From positions 6,572,001-6,636,000 of the forward strand of contig NC_083527.1 of NCBI RefSeq assembly GCF_032362555.1: a DNA stretch of 64,000 nt, given 5' to 3'. The stretch comes from Amyelois transitella (Eukaryota > Arthropoda > Insecta > Lepidoptera > Pyralidae). Made by a program: the position numbers and the translations under genes. The notes under the pieces were generated by a model. The model had not been told where the DNA came from, made no database searches, and saw only the letters and a program-made list of their open reading frames with translations. Positions 1 to 10,410 of the stretch are shown in pieces. Numbering within the stretch: the first letter of the stretch is position 1; every line of letters starts with the position of its first letter.

Positions 1-111
1 AATAAATGATTATGATTATTTCGCTTTGATCATTTCCTCAACGAATTTTTTTCTAGAACATTGACACAAACGACTATGAAAGGAAGGAAGAAAAATTTCG
101 TCGATTTCTTG

Positions 112-371
112 TACATACATACATATAATCACGCCTATATCCCTTGCGGGGTACACAGAGTCAACAGTCTTAAAAAGACTGATAGGCCACGTTCAGCTGT
201 TTGGCTTAATGATAGAATTGAGATTCAAATAGTGACAGGTCGCTAGCCTGTCGCCTAAAAGAAGAATCCCAAGTTTATAAGGCCATCCCTTAGTCGCCTT
301 TTACGACATCCATGGGAAAGGGATGGAGTGGTCCTATTCTTTTTTCTATTGGTGCCGGGAACCACACGGCA
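112..371 (-). mobile_element. nRTE element, near full length
   Basis: The ~260-bp repeat: sense strand GCCGTGTGGTTCCCGGCACC to GATATAGACGTGATTATATG plus TATG tail. Flanks ATTTCTTGTA/ATTTTTTGTA look like a TSD. Confidence 0.85.
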
Positions 372-560
372 TTTTTTGTAGATGGCGCTAAATTCGCGCG
401 GGCGAATCTTCGGGTAAAAGCCAGTAATATTATAACGAGTACCTATTATTATGCTACCAGCTACCATTTTATTACACCAATTATTGTACTTATTATGTAG
501 TCACGAACATAGGTCATGTTATTTATTACCAGACTAAACTACTATATATAATTACATTGC

Positions 561-743
561 AATGCCGTGTGGTTCTCGGCACCGAATACAAAAAAGAATA
601 GGACCACTCCGTCTGTTTGTAGTATATCAGTACGGGATTCTCCATTTCGATGGGCTAGCAACCTGTCACTATTTGAATCTCTATTCTATCATTAAGCCAA
701 ATCACTGAAAGTGGCCATTCACAGTCTTGAAGACGGAATGGCC

Positions 744-747
<4 letters not shown>
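561..747 (+). mobile_element. nRTE element, 5' part, ending in TA repeat
   Basis: Starts GCCGTGTGG and runs to the GGCCATTC region, where it passes into (TA)n. Confidence 0.7.

Positions 748-798
<51 letters not shown>
743..798. repeat. (TA)n microsatellite between nRTE pieces
   Basis: About 25 TA units, beginning right after nRTE-like GAATGGCCATA; a second TA-rich stretch (902-945) follows another GAATGGCCATA. Confidence 0.85.
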
Positions 799-800
<2 letters not shown>

Positions 801-833
801 GGCCATTCAGTCTTTTCACGCCACGTTCAGCTA

Positions 834-909
834 TACATACATATAATCACGTCTTTATCCCTTGCGGGATAGACAGAGCCAACAGTCTTGAAAAGACTGA
901 ATGGCCATA
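834..909 (-). mobile_element. nRTE 3' fragment
   Basis: TATG tail to GAATGGCCATA, then TA-rich sequence. Confidence 0.7.
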
Positions 910-1228
910 TATATACATATATATATACACATATATGTATATGAGATATCTATGCTGATGATACTCACGCTTACTGTCCAGCCGCGTCTCAGTGGCAGCG
1001 TGCTTCAGCCCGCCCTGGCTCATGGCGCCGCTACACGCGCTCAGCACCCATCTTATATCAACTGGAATAAAACAAACACGCAATAAGAACAACGCTGGAT
1101 TGAAGAGCCACTTCGAAGATTTAATACAAAATAGAGTAACAGTGGAAAATTCGAGGGCTTGTACTGAACAGGGCGCCCCGCTGAAAATTGACGGGCTGTG
1201 TTAGAATCGAATATTTGTTTATAAATAA

Positions 1229-1340
1229 TTGACTCTCAATTCTTTCATCAAGCCAAAAAGCTGAGTGTGGCCTTTCGGTATTCTCAAGACTGTCGGCTCT
1301 GTCCACCCCGCAAGGGATATAGACGTGACTATATGTTAAG
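1229..1340 (+). mobile_element. nRTE 3' fragment
   Basis: About 110 bp of 3' half ending GATATAGACGTGACTATATG. Confidence 0.7.
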
Positions 1341-1657
1341 TTACGTTATGTTTAAATAATTAAAATGAATAATAATAATCTATTGAACATTTTACACAAA
1401 ATTATAAAATATTACCTATATAGTCAATTTATAATTATGTAGTTAGAAATAAATGTAAACATAATGTCACAAAATAAAATCACAACAAATAAATAATTTT
1501 AAATAACAGCGGTTCGCATGATAAAATATTAGGAGATTACTAAATAAGATATATGTATAAAGTTTTATGTCAACTGGTTAAACTTTTGCTATATTTACCT
1601 ACTCAAGACAAACAATTTCTATATATTCCTTTGATACATTACTTGGCTGGCAAGTAA

Positions 1658-1792
1658 GTAAATGAATGCTTTATTGTTCACTAAAGGAGTACATTACAAA
1701 TATAAAACAGTAGTACGAAGGCTGGCTTATCCCTAAGTGGGATCTCTTCCAGCCAACCTGACAATAAGAGGATCACATACTAAATTGAATCA
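1658..1792. repeat. Dispersed repeat shared with 27738-27872
   Basis: Both places carry AATGCTTTATTGTTCACTAA through CAACCTGACAATAAGAGGAT; likely a non-LTR 3' UTR. The remainder of 1340-2595 is AT-rich and holds no gene I can see. Confidence 0.6.
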
Positions 1793-2595
1793 AGGTATTG
1801 TGGTACTTGGTATTGATAATAGTTATTTAACGTACCTATATTAGCCACCCTAAAAGAGTTTTTCATCTTCATAGTAGGAGAGAGATTACGCGTATTTTGC
1901 ATTTATATAAATAAATTTATAAAAAATCCATAATCAAAATCCCATGACCAATATTGTTATATTTTTAGCTTGACACTGGTCTGCTGCAGAAGTAAATTTT
2001 TATTTTCCAGCTCAAAAATAAACTACAGGCAAAAAAAACACGGAATCACTGGATATATGTGCAAAACGATACAGTAATATTTATTATATTACCTATGTAT
2101 TTTCATACACTTTTCACTTATGTAAATTTAAATTATATTCACAAATAATAAGGTTGATTATTAAAAAATATTACAGATCCGTGGTTTTTTTTGATTGGCA
2201 CAATTTTTATGTAACACCAAATTGACATAAATATATATATTTTCCACTTCCTTATAGAACTAAAGATCATCGTGCACTGATAATGTGAATCATAATGCGA
2301 TATATATTTTTTTATCGTATCTCACATACATAGATAATGTTTTACAAGACTGCGCGAAAAAAGTAGTCTAAGTAAATTTTAAATTGACGCATCAATAAAA
2401 TTCTTCATCTTATGCGACCATGTAGTGTAGGTAGTACTTTTAGAAATAAATCCTAAATTATAAATCAAATTATATGTAAAAAATATTTACTTTGTCAAAT
2501 GTAAGTAAATTGGGTTAAAATCATTGGCAATGAAGAAATTACGCAACATGCAAGTAGGTATAATAAAAAATAATTCACCGCTTTATTACCAATAA

Positions 2596-2808
2596 GGATG
2601 TCGTAAACGGCGACTAAGGAATAGGCTTATAAACTTGGGATTCTTCTCTTAGGCGATAGGCTAGCAAGCTTGTGATTCAAATAGTGACAGGTTGCTAGCC
2701 CGTCGCCTTAAAGAAGAATCCCAAGTTTATAAGCCCATTCCTGAAAAGGAAAGAGATAGAGTGGTCCTATTCTTTTTTTTTCTATTGGTGCCGGGAAACA
2801 CACGGCAC
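2596..2808. mobile_element. Two nRTE pieces joined head to head
   Basis: A plus internal piece (2596-2671) meets a minus 5' half (2672-2808), forming an inverted pair. Confidence 0.7.
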
Positions 2809-2983
2809 TCATTCACTCATTCAGTAAAACTGCAGCCTTATAGAAAAAAAAACCAAATAATGAGTTAAAAGGTAAAATGACCTTGCCCCGAGTAGGTACC
2901 CCAGTTTCGTTCGCCGGCCCCGGCGGCTGATATGATGCAACTTAAAATTATCTCGACGTTGCCAACTTTAACATAAAAAAAAA

Positions 2984-5059
2984 TCACGCCTCTTTCCCGG
3001 AGGGGTAGGCAGAGACTACCTCTTTCCACTTGCCACGATCTCTGCATACTTCTTTCGCTTCGTCCACATTCATAACTCTCTTCATACAGGCTCGGCGGTT
3101 TCGAGTACTTTTGACCTGACCCTTTACCAGGACGTCCTTAATTTGATCAAGATACGTTCGTCTAGGTCTTCCCACTCCGACCTTTCCCTCCACACTCTCC
3201 TTGTATATCTGCTTAGTCAACCTGCTTTCATTCATCCTCTCCACATGACCGAACCATCTTAACATACCCTTTTCTATTCCTGTAACTACATCTTCTTTCA
3301 CATCACAACATTCCCTTATCACGCTGTTCCTTATCCTGTCACTCAATTTCACACCCATCATACTCCTTAACGCTCTCATTTCCACTGCATTTATTCTGCT
3401 TTCATGCTTCTTTTGCCATACCCAACTTTCACTCCCATACATTAATGTCGGGACCAACACGCCCCTGTGCACAGCCAGTCGAGCCTTTTTGGATAGTTTC
3501 TGACTGCTCATAAAGGCATGCAAAGCTCCATTCACCATGTTCCCCGCGTTCACTCTCCTTTCAATATCACTATCATACTTGCCATCTGATGTAAACTTTG
3601 ATCCTAGATATACAAACTCTTTCACTTGCTCCACTTTTTCTCCTCCAATCAAAATATTACATGCTGTCATTTCTTTCTCCATTTCAAAAACCAGTGTTTT
3701 AGTTTTACTTACGTTCACTTTCATTCCTTTCTCTTTTAAAGCTTCATGCATACAGTTTACCATCTCCTGTAACTCCTCCGCTGATGACGCCAGTATAACC
3801 TGATCGTCGGCATAGAGCAGACATTTGACGAGTAACTCATTCATCCTTAATCCACTTTTAGACTCTTTCAAATCTGTCAAACAGCTATCCATAAATAGGT
3901 TGAACAGCCACGGTGACGCAACACATCCTTGCCTAACGCCTTTCTCAATCTTAAACCACTCAGTGTGCGCTCCGTTTATCCTGACACAAGCACTCGAATC
4001 CTCATATAAGGATTTCAGTGCTCGTATTAAGAGACTGCTCACCCCATGCATAGAAAGTGCTGACCACAATTCATTCCTCTCAACTCTGTCATAGGCCTTT
4101 TCCAGATCTACGAATGTGCAATAGACTTTTTGACTCTTGGCCAAAAACTTTTCGGCTATGCACCGCAAGGAAAAGACCTGATCAGTACATCCCATTCCCT
4201 TTCGAAATCCCGCTTGAGCATCCCATATTTTGTCATCAGTTTCATTCCTGACTCTATTAATCAATACCTTAGCATACAATTTGCCGACGACGCTAAGCAG
4301 GCTTATACCACGATAATTTTTGCAGTCCAGCTGTGACCCTTTTCCTTTGTAAAGTGGCACGATAACAGCCTTACACCAATCTTTTGGTACTCGGCCGCTT
4401 CTCCAACACAAATTGAAAAGGCAGTACAACTGACTAGCTACTACGCCTTTTCCTGCTTTAAGCATCTCGACCGACACTCTATCACACCCAGCAGCCTTTC
4501 CCGCTTTCATACTCTTAAGTGCTTCCACAATTTCGAACATTTCAATTTCGCCTTCCATCTCATTCTCTTTTTCTTCGCTATAGCAGAAATCTTTCTTATT
4601 TCCTTCCTTTTTTTCAAATAAACTTTCAAAATAGTCCTTCCATATATTTAGTACACATTCTTCTCCTTTCACAACGCTACCATCCTGGCATCTGATCCTA
4701 GTCAGCTCTCTGGTTATAGTATTTCCTCGGGCTGACCTTACGGATTTCCAGAATACTTTCAGATTTGACTGAAATTCTTCTGATAGCCTTTTATCAAAAT
4801 CCTCTTTATACTCTTCTTTCTTTCTAATCACAGCTTTCTTAACCAAATCTTTCATTTTCTTATATTCCTTACGTGCTTCATTCACATCTTCATCTATAAC
4901 CTCTTGCATTCTTAAGTTAGCTTTTGCTGCTAACAAATCCAGCCATGCTTTCTTCTTTAATCGCACAAGTTCTTGCACATCTTTACTCATCCACGCATTT
5001 TTGTGATTTTTTCCTTTCCTTCTTCTACTTACACCACACACTTCAACAGCTACTTTCAC
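2984..5059 (-). CDS. RTE LINE copy 1: reverse transcriptase part of the ORF
   Basis: 691 codons from an internal Met (KVAVEVCGVS) to the natural C-terminus [11 protein letters not shown]. Reverse transcriptase motifs are complete: YRGISLL, FVDLEKAYDRV, GVRQGCVASPWLFNLF, and the catalytic LLYADDQV, followed by a thumb/C-terminal region with GHVERMNESRL. Differs from copies 2 and 3 at only a few residues (for example EEFQ for EDFQ, CVLNIW for CVLKIW). The start is artificial: the native reading frame enters from the upstream endonuclease, which here is cut off by the copia insertion. It begins right beside the stop codon of the copia ORF. Confidence 0.88.
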   Translation of the reverse strand: MKVAVEVCGVSRRRKGKNHKNAWMSKDVQELVRLKKKAWLDLLAAKANLRMQEVIDEDVNEARKEYKKMKDLVKKAVIRKKEEYKEDFDKRLSEEFQSNLKVFWKSVRSARGNTITRELTRIRCQDGSVVKGEECVLNIWKDYFESLFEKKEGNKKDFCYSEEKENEMEGEIEMFEIVEALKSMKAGKAAGCDRVSVEMLKAGKGVVASQLYCLFNLCWRSGRVPKDWCKAVIVPLYKGKGSQLDCKNYRGISLLSVVGKLYAKVLINRVRNETDDKIWDAQAGFRKGMGCTDQVFSLRCIAEKFLAKSQKVYCTFVDLEKAYDRVERNELWSALSMHGVSSLLIRALKSLYEDSSACVRINGAHTEWFKIEKGVRQGCVASPWLFNLFMDSCLTDLKESKSGLRMNELLVKCLLYADDQVILASSAEELQEMVNCMHEALKEKGMKVNVSKTKTLVFEMEKEMTACNILIGGEKVEQVKEFVYLGSKFTSDGKYDSDIERRVNAGNMVNGALHAFMSSQKLSKKARLAVHRGVLVPTLMYGSESWVWQKKHESRINAVEMRALRSMMGVKLSDRIRNSVIRECCDVKEDVVTGIEKGMLRWFGHVERMNESRLTKQIYKESVEGKVGVGRPRRTYLDQIKDVLVKGQVKSTRNRRACMKRVMNVDEAKEVCRDRGKWKEVVSAYPSGKEA

Positions 5060-8000
5060 AATTCTTTCTTTAAATTTTGAAATTTTTCTTTGGTGAGAGC
5101 TTTAGTTAACAAATCAGCATACTGATTATTGCTAGGTACATAATGCAAATCAATAATATTTTCATTAAATTTATCCTTTATGAAATGATATTTTGTTTCT
5201 ATGTGTTTACACCTTTTATGAAAATTTACATTTTTGATCACACTAATGGCACTTTGGTTATCTATATTAATACAAACTGATTGTTGATCATATTCACCAA
5301 GATCACACAGAAGCTGTTTGACCCACATTGCCTCTTTGGTGGCAGCACAGGCTGCCATGAACTCCGCCTCAGTTGTTGACAGTGCAACTGTATGCTGCCG
5401 CTGGCTGGACCATGTCACAGCGGCTCCATTTTTAATGAAAACATATCCAGTGGTTGAACGTCTTGTTGTTAAGTCATTAGCATAATCAGCATCACTGTAT
5501 GCAATCAATTTGGGAGATTCAGATGAACTATAGCATATGCCTAGGTCTCTACTGTTGCTAAGGTATTTAAAAATCTTCTTCACAGCATTCCAATGGGCGT
5601 CAGTATAGCAATTAAAGAATCGACTTACCAGGCTCACAGCAAACATTATATCTGGTCTACATATTATAGCAGCATACATCAAGGATCCCACGGCCTCTCT
5701 GTATGGTGTATTCCTGTCTGGTTCCTGGTCGCTTTGCTCAAGCTTTGAGTGCGGGTCAACTGGAACACTGTTGGAGTTAGCATTTTCCATGTTAAATCTT
5801 TTAAGAAGTTGTGTAATATATTTTGTTTGATGTATAAACACAAAGTCCTTCGATCTTTCTATTTCCATACCAACAAAATTTTTTGGTTTACATACTTTCA
5901 CATCAAAAATCATTTTTAGATCTTTTACAACAGCTTCAATAACATCTCCTGATTTTGAAAACAGGAGTCCGTCGTCAACATACATACAGAAATAGCATTT
6001 TTGACCTTTAATATTAGCTATATACACACATTGATCTGCTGAGCTGTTACTAAAACCAAATTTATTTAGCACTGAATTGAATTTCCTGTTCCAGCACCGT
6101 GGTGCCTGTTTAAGGCCATACAGGGATTTTACTAATCTGCACACCATATTAGGTGCACAACTTAGGCCTTCAGGGGGTTTCATATATAATTCTTCTTCTA
6201 GTTCCCCATATAGAAATGCTGTTTTTATGTCAAGTTGAAGCATTTCATAATTATTTTTAGCAGCTAAAGACAATAATAAACGTATTGAGTCATACCTTAC
6301 CGTTGGAGAGAATGTTTCCTTAAAATCTTTACCTTTTACTTGAGCAAACCCTTTTGCACATAATCTGGATTTGAAGCGTGGACCCGTTGGCTCATTCTTT
6401 ACTCTGAACACCCACTTGCAGCCGATGACTTTGGCGTGTGGTGGTTTGTTAACCAATGTCCATGTTCCATTCTTTTCATGTGCCTCTAGTTCTTCTTTTA
6501 TAGACATTTTCCAGTTATCAGCATCTGTGGAGTTAATTGCTTCTTCATAGGTAACAGGTATTTCATCTGGCAGTAGGTATTCATCACAGCAGAGGTATGT
6601 TCTTTCAGTTGTTTTATCTTTATTTCTAGGTCTTAAACACATTTTCTCCTTAGGAGTTTTATCAGCAGTTGTTTTCTCAGGTAAGTAATCACTGTCAGAA
6701 TCTGATTTACTTTTTACAGTGTTATATGAATTATCAGAATCACTATTTTCTTCAATACTGTCATTTAATTCATTCTCTTTCTCTTTTTCAGATAGTTCCA
6801 GTGCAGCATAATCTCTTTTCACCGAGGATTCAAGAAACACAGCATCACGACTTTTTACAATCTTTTTACAGTTTAAGTTTGTGAACCTATATCCCTTCGT
6901 GTTTTCACAATAACCTATAAAAATCATTTTCTGTGCTTTAGGGTCCCACTTTTTTCGTTTTTCTTTTGGTAAGTGGACCATGGCTTCACATCCAAACACT
7001 TTTAAATTAGACACATTTGGTTTCTGACCATTCCATACTTCCTCAGGTGTTCGGAAGGCTAATGACTTTATTGGAGAGCGATTTGACAGGTAAGCAGCTG
7101 TTTTTATGGCCTCAGCCCAATAGAGTTTAGGTAATTTGGCATTTAAAAGCATACACTTGGCTTTTTCTATTAATGTTCTGTTAAGCCTTTCCGCAGCACC
7201 ATTCTGCTCAGGTGTGTATGGAGTCGTGGTTTGATGGATAATTCCATTTGATTTCAAATAGTCAGAAAAAGGTTTGTTAACATATTCCAGCCCATTATCA
7301 GAACGCAGAACCTTAATCTTACATTCAGACTGTTTCTCAACTTCTAATTGGAATTCTTTAAACTTTTCATACACTTCACTCTTACTATGCAGAGTATAAA
7401 CAAAAACTTTCTTTGAGTGGTCATCCAGAAATGTTAAAAAATATTTAGCTCCACCTAGTGATGCAGTTTCCATCGGGCCACAGAGATCGGTGTGCACCAG
7501 TTCTAAATGTTGTGTAGAATGTGACACTTGACTTTTAAATGGTAGTCTTGACTGCTTACCTTCTTGGCAAGTAATGCATGTTAAATTACTGTTTTTGTTT
7601 GATAATTTAATTCCTTCAGTGCACTCAGTCATTTTCTTTAGGCTTTGGAAATTTAAGTGGGCCATTCTTTGATGCCATAAAAAGTTATCATCTTGTTTGA
7701 CATCAGACATGCATGCATAACTTGTTGTTATGTTAAGTCGGTACATGTTATTAATTTTTCTTGCTGTTGCTACAACATTGTTGTGTTTATTCATAATAAT
7801 ACATCCATCAGAATTAAAGCTTACTTTGCCACCATTTTCAGTAATCTGATATACAGAGATTAAGTTCACTGCCAATTCTGGTACATGCAGGACATTTTGA
7901 AACAGAATCCTATTAGACTGACCTTGACCATCTAAAGTTTCAATACTAATTTCACCAGTACTTTTCACAGCTAAAGTCTTGTTGTTAGCCACTTTTATGT

Positions 8001-8871
8001 TCTGAATTGATGGTGATTTAATATTTTTAAGTAAACGGTGATCTCCTGTCATGTGCATTGTAGCTCCGGAGTCTATGTACCATGCAGAACTATCATTATC
8101 AGAAGCAGCGAGGAATGCAGCAGCATATGAACTACTTGAATTTGATGTATTCTTTGATTTCGGATTAGATTTGCATTGCGGACTCTTGTGTCCATATTTA
8201 TTGCACTGATAGCATCTTGGACCTTTAGTAAACTTCTTTTTCACATTCTGGTAATTTTGAACATTATTCCTTGTGACAAAAGCAGAGTTATTGTTATCAG
8301 TTTTCACTTCTTGAAGTAACTTTGACTTAATGGAGTCTGCACTAATCTTCATTCCTGAGCTCTCAATAGCTAGAATCATCGGCTTATAAGTCTCTGGTAG
8401 ACCGGAGAGCAGCAGTGTCCCAAGCCATTCATCATCTACCTTGAAGCCGATATTTCTTAATTTATGTGCCGTAGACATAATTTTGGTCACATACTCTTCT
8501 ATATTATGGCTGCCTGAAAGTGTGGTGGTGCAGAGATCACGCAGCAGACCTACTCTGCGTGTAAGCCCCGAATCGTCGAAAGCACGTGTCAGGTTATCCC
8601 ATACTTCCTTTGCAGTTGTGGCTTCCTGGATATGCACATAATTTACTGGATCGACAAGTAAAATAATTTTCGTTTTCGCTTTTAAGTCTCTCTTTGGATC
8701 ACCGCAGGTTGATTTCTCAACACAATCCCATAGTTCCTCATGTTGTAGGTACGTCTTTACTGCGAATTGCCATGTGGCATAATTGTCCCGACCAGTCAAT
8801 TTCTCGATTAGTGCAAGTGGGCTATTTCCAGACATTTTATTTAAGAAAATAAAAACCGGCCACGTTTTCAC
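5056..8871 (-). CDS. Copia gag-pol polyprotein
   Basis: An open frame of 1271 codons; the likely native start is the Met at 8835 (MSGNSPLALIEKL), giving 1259 residues. Domains in order (numbering from 8871): Gag ~13-210; CCHC zinc knuckle CYQCNKYGHKSPQC (220-233); aspartic protease with DSGAT (Asp267); integrase HHCC (H400 to C435) and core Asp462, Asp525, Glu561 in TPEQNGAAERLNR; reverse transcriptase with LDIKTAFLYG and YVDD (~960); RNase H with SDADYAND. The integrase-before-RT order defines Ty1/copia. No frameshift or stop interrupts it. The C-terminus KFQNLKKEL is probably a few residues short: the TGA stop is read from the adjoining RTE sequence. Confidence 0.93.
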   Translation of the reverse strand: MKTWPVFIFLNKMSGNSPLALIEKLTGRDNYATWQFAVKTYLQHEELWDCVEKSTCGDPKRDLKAKTKIILLVDPVNYVHIQEATTAKEVWDNLTRAFDDSGLTRRVGLLRDLCTTTLSGSHNIEEYVTKIMSTAHKLRNIGFKVDDEWLGTLLLSGLPETYKPMILAIESSGMKISADSIKSKLLQEVKTDNNNSAFVTRNNVQNYQNVKKKFTKGPRCYQCNKYGHKSPQCKSNPKSKNTSNSSSSYAAAFLAASDNDSSAWYIDSGATMHMTGDHRLLKNIKSPSIQNIKVANNKTLAVKSTGEISIETLDGQGQSNRILFQNVLHVPELAVNLISVYQITENGGKVSFNSDGCIIMNKHNNVVATARKINNMYRLNITTSYACMSDVKQDDNFLWHQRMAHLNFQSLKKMTECTEGIKLSNKNSNLTCITCQEGKQSRLPFKSQVSHSTQHLELVHTDLCGPMETASLGGAKYFLTFLDDHSKKVFVYTLHSKSEVYEKFKEFQLEVEKQSECKIKVLRSDNGLEYVNKPFSDYLKSNGIIHQTTTPYTPEQNGAAERLNRTLIEKAKCMLLNAKLPKLYWAEAIKTAAYLSNRSPIKSLAFRTPEEVWNGQKPNVSNLKVFGCEAMVHLPKEKRKKWDPKAQKMIFIGYCENTKGYRFTNLNCKKIVKSRDAVFLESSVKRDYAALELSEKEKENELNDSIEENSDSDNSYNTVKSKSDSDSDYLPEKTTADKTPKEKMCLRPRNKDKTTERTYLCCDEYLLPDEIPVTYEEAINSTDADNWKMSIKEELEAHEKNGTWTLVNKPPHAKVIGCKWVFRVKNEPTGPRFKSRLCAKGFAQVKGKDFKETFSPTVRYDSIRLLLSLAAKNNYEMLQLDIKTAFLYGELEEELYMKPPEGLSCAPNMVCRLVKSLYGLKQAPRCWNRKFNSVLNKFGFSNSSADQCVYIANIKGQKCYFCMYVDDGLLFSKSGDVIEAVVKDLKMIFDVKVCKPKNFVGMEIERSKDFVFIHQTKYITQLLKRFNMENANSNSVPVDPHSKLEQSDQEPDRNTPYREAVGSLMYAAIICRPDIMFAVSLVSRFFNCYTDAHWNAVKKIFKYLSNSRDLGICYSSSESPKLIAYSDADYANDLTTRRSTTGYVFIKNGAAVTWSSQRQHTVALSTTEAEFMAACAATKEAMWVKQLLCDLGEYDQQSVCINIDNQSAISVIKNVNFHKRCKHIETKYHFIKDKFNENIIDLHYVPSNNQYADLLTKALTKEKFQNLKKEL

Positions 8872-8949
8872 TTTGTAGGTAGGTTAGGTTGGATTATTTT
8901 TACTGACACTACTTTTGCAACTTTGCACAATATTTTATTGTAAGGGCTT

Positions 8950-8965
8950 AACTGGGCTTATAACC
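8950..8965 (-). promoter_or_regulatory. Copia primer-binding site (initiator tRNA-Met internal fragment type)
   Basis: GGTTATAAGCCCAGTT follows the LTR directly. Drosophila copia is primed by an internal part of initiator tRNA-Met and has a closely similar GGTTATgGGCCCAGT site. Confidence 0.65.
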
Positions 8966-9145
8966 TGTTAGTTTAATTATATGAAACCACTTTAAATGTA
9001 ATATTGTAATATTATTAAATGATTTAAAATAAGAGCACACTTATGCAGCCACACAGTATAGCGTTTATTTTAGGAGGGAAGAAAAGATACAAATGACATT
9101 GACACATAGTCACCATAATGGAAGGCGCCAAAATTTAAATATTCA
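8966..9145 (-). repeat. 5' LTR of the copia element (about 180 bp)
   Basis: On the minus strand it starts TGAATATT at 9145 and ends CTAACA at 8966, the TG...CA form expected of an LTR, directly before a primer-binding site. The matching 3' LTR is absent, so the boundary rests on this one copy. Confidence 0.7.
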
Positions 9146-10410
9146 ACAGCTTTCTTAACCAAATCTTTCATTTTCTTATATTCCTTACGTGCTTCATTCA
9201 CATCTTCATCTATAACCTCTTGCATTCTTAAGTTAGCTTTTGCTGCTAACAAATCCAGCCATGCTTTCTTCTTTAATCGCACAAGTTCTTGCACATCTTT
9301 ACTCATCCACGCATTTTTGTGATTTTTTCCTTTCCTTCTTCTACTTACACCACACACTTCAACAGCTACTTTCACAATTCTTTCTTTAAATTCCTTCCAT
9401 CCATCTTCAATATCGCTCATTTCCTCTAAATCTTCAAATTCATCCTTCAGTCTATTAATATACTTCTTACCTACATCCATATCTTGCAAATTTTCTACTT
9501 TTACTCTTTCCAAAGCGCTGGTTTGCTCCCTTACCCTGTGCCGCCAGCGATTGAAGATACCCCTTATCCGGGATATCACCAGTAAATGGTCCGAGTCAAT
9601 GCCAGCACCGCGATATGCACGGGTATCCAGCACTTTGTTCTTCAATCTTTCATCTACAATCACAAAGTCTATCATACTTTTTAAAATACCTTCCACTCTT
9701 GTGTAGGTGTGGATCTCTTTATGTTGAAACATTGAGTTCGACACAAAAAGATCCCACTCTAGACAAATTTCTAATACACTTCTTCCATTATCATTCACCT
9801 TTTCGTCACCAAACGCACCAAGCACCTTTTCATATCCATCACGCTTTACACCCACCCATCCATTAAAATCACCTAACATAATAATCTTCTCATTTGGCTT
9901 GGTAACTTTCAATACTTCTCTTACACTATTCCAGAACTCCTCGTTTTCGCTTTTTGCTGATGTTGTACCCCTCGAACCCACATCCCAAGGTGCATAAACA
10001 CCTAGAACGAAGATCCGAGTGATTCCAACTTTCAGCCTAATCCATAGAAGACGAGGGCTGACACACTCATACTCATTCACGCACTCAGCCATTCGTGCAG
10101 AAAGAATTAGACCGACCCTTTGACAGCCTCGGCTGGTACTGGAAATTCCAGACCAATACGCCGTGTAAGGGCCGTGCTGCGTCGCGTCGCATCCTTTCCG
10201 CTTCGTTTCATTCACGCACAACACATCCAAACGTCTTTCATCCATCATCTGGCATACTTCCTCAATCTTATCCTTCATTCCTCCTCTTACATTCATCGTC
10301 GCAAAGCGGCTTTCAGCAGACCGCATACCGCTCCCGCCGGGAACGAGACGTGATGGGGTGCGGACACCATCGCCGCCATCTAGGTGCTCTTTCAAAAAAT
10401 TTGCATCCAT
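9070..10410 (-). CDS. RTE LINE copy 1: endonuclease part of the ORF, running out into the copia LTR
   Basis: 446 codons. The first ~420 residues are the apurinic/apyrimidinic-type endonuclease and linker of an RTE polyprotein. Visible motifs in order: ATMNVRGG, the metal-binding CVNETK, GVYAP, GDFNGW, SMIDFVIV and DSDHLL (SDH active-site end). The LINE frame ends at KDLVKKAV (about 9146); the remaining ~24 residues are read from the inverted copia LTR and are not LINE sequence. The enzyme nicks target DNA for target-primed reverse transcription. This copy is dead because it is separated from its reverse transcriptase. Confidence 0.85.
   Translation of the reverse strand: MDANFLKEHLDGGDGVRTPSRLVPGGSGMRSAESRFATMNVRGGMKDKIEEVCQMMDERRLDVLCVNETKRKGCDATQHGPYTAYWSGISSTSRGCQRVGLILSARMAECVNEYECVSPRLLWIRLKVGITRIFVLGVYAPWDVGSRGTTSAKSENEEFWNSVREVLKVTKPNEKIIMLGDFNGWVGVKRDGYEKVLGAFGDEKVNDNGRSVLEICLEWDLFVSNSMFQHKEIHTYTRVEGILKSMIDFVIVDERLKNKVLDTRAYRGAGIDSDHLLVISRIRGIFNRWRHRVREQTSALERVKVENLQDMDVGKKYINRLKDEFEDLEEMSDIEDGWKEFKERIVKVAVEVCGVSRRRKGKNHKNAWMSKDVQELVRLKKKAWLDLLAAKANLRMQEVIDEDVNEARKEYKKMKDLVKKAVEYLNFGAFHYGDYVSMSFVSFLPS

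Larger units (their letters stand above)
5059..9145 (-). mobile_element. Ty1/copia retrotransposon, 3' end missing, nested in RTE copy 1
   Basis: Runs from its 5' LTR (9145) to the last codons of pol. The LTR and primer-binding site are present at the 5' side, but there is no second LTR: at the end of pol the sequence passes within a stretch of up to ~18 shared bases into RTE sequence. About 250 bp of RTE (4831-5080 and 9146-9390) occurs on both sides, so this is not a simple insertion with a 5-bp TSD. See findings for the rearrangement that would explain it. Confidence 0.85.

Noticed and set aside
6669..8641. Plus-strand frames antisense to copia gag-pol
   Set aside because: Shadows of the 1271-codon polyprotein on the other strand.
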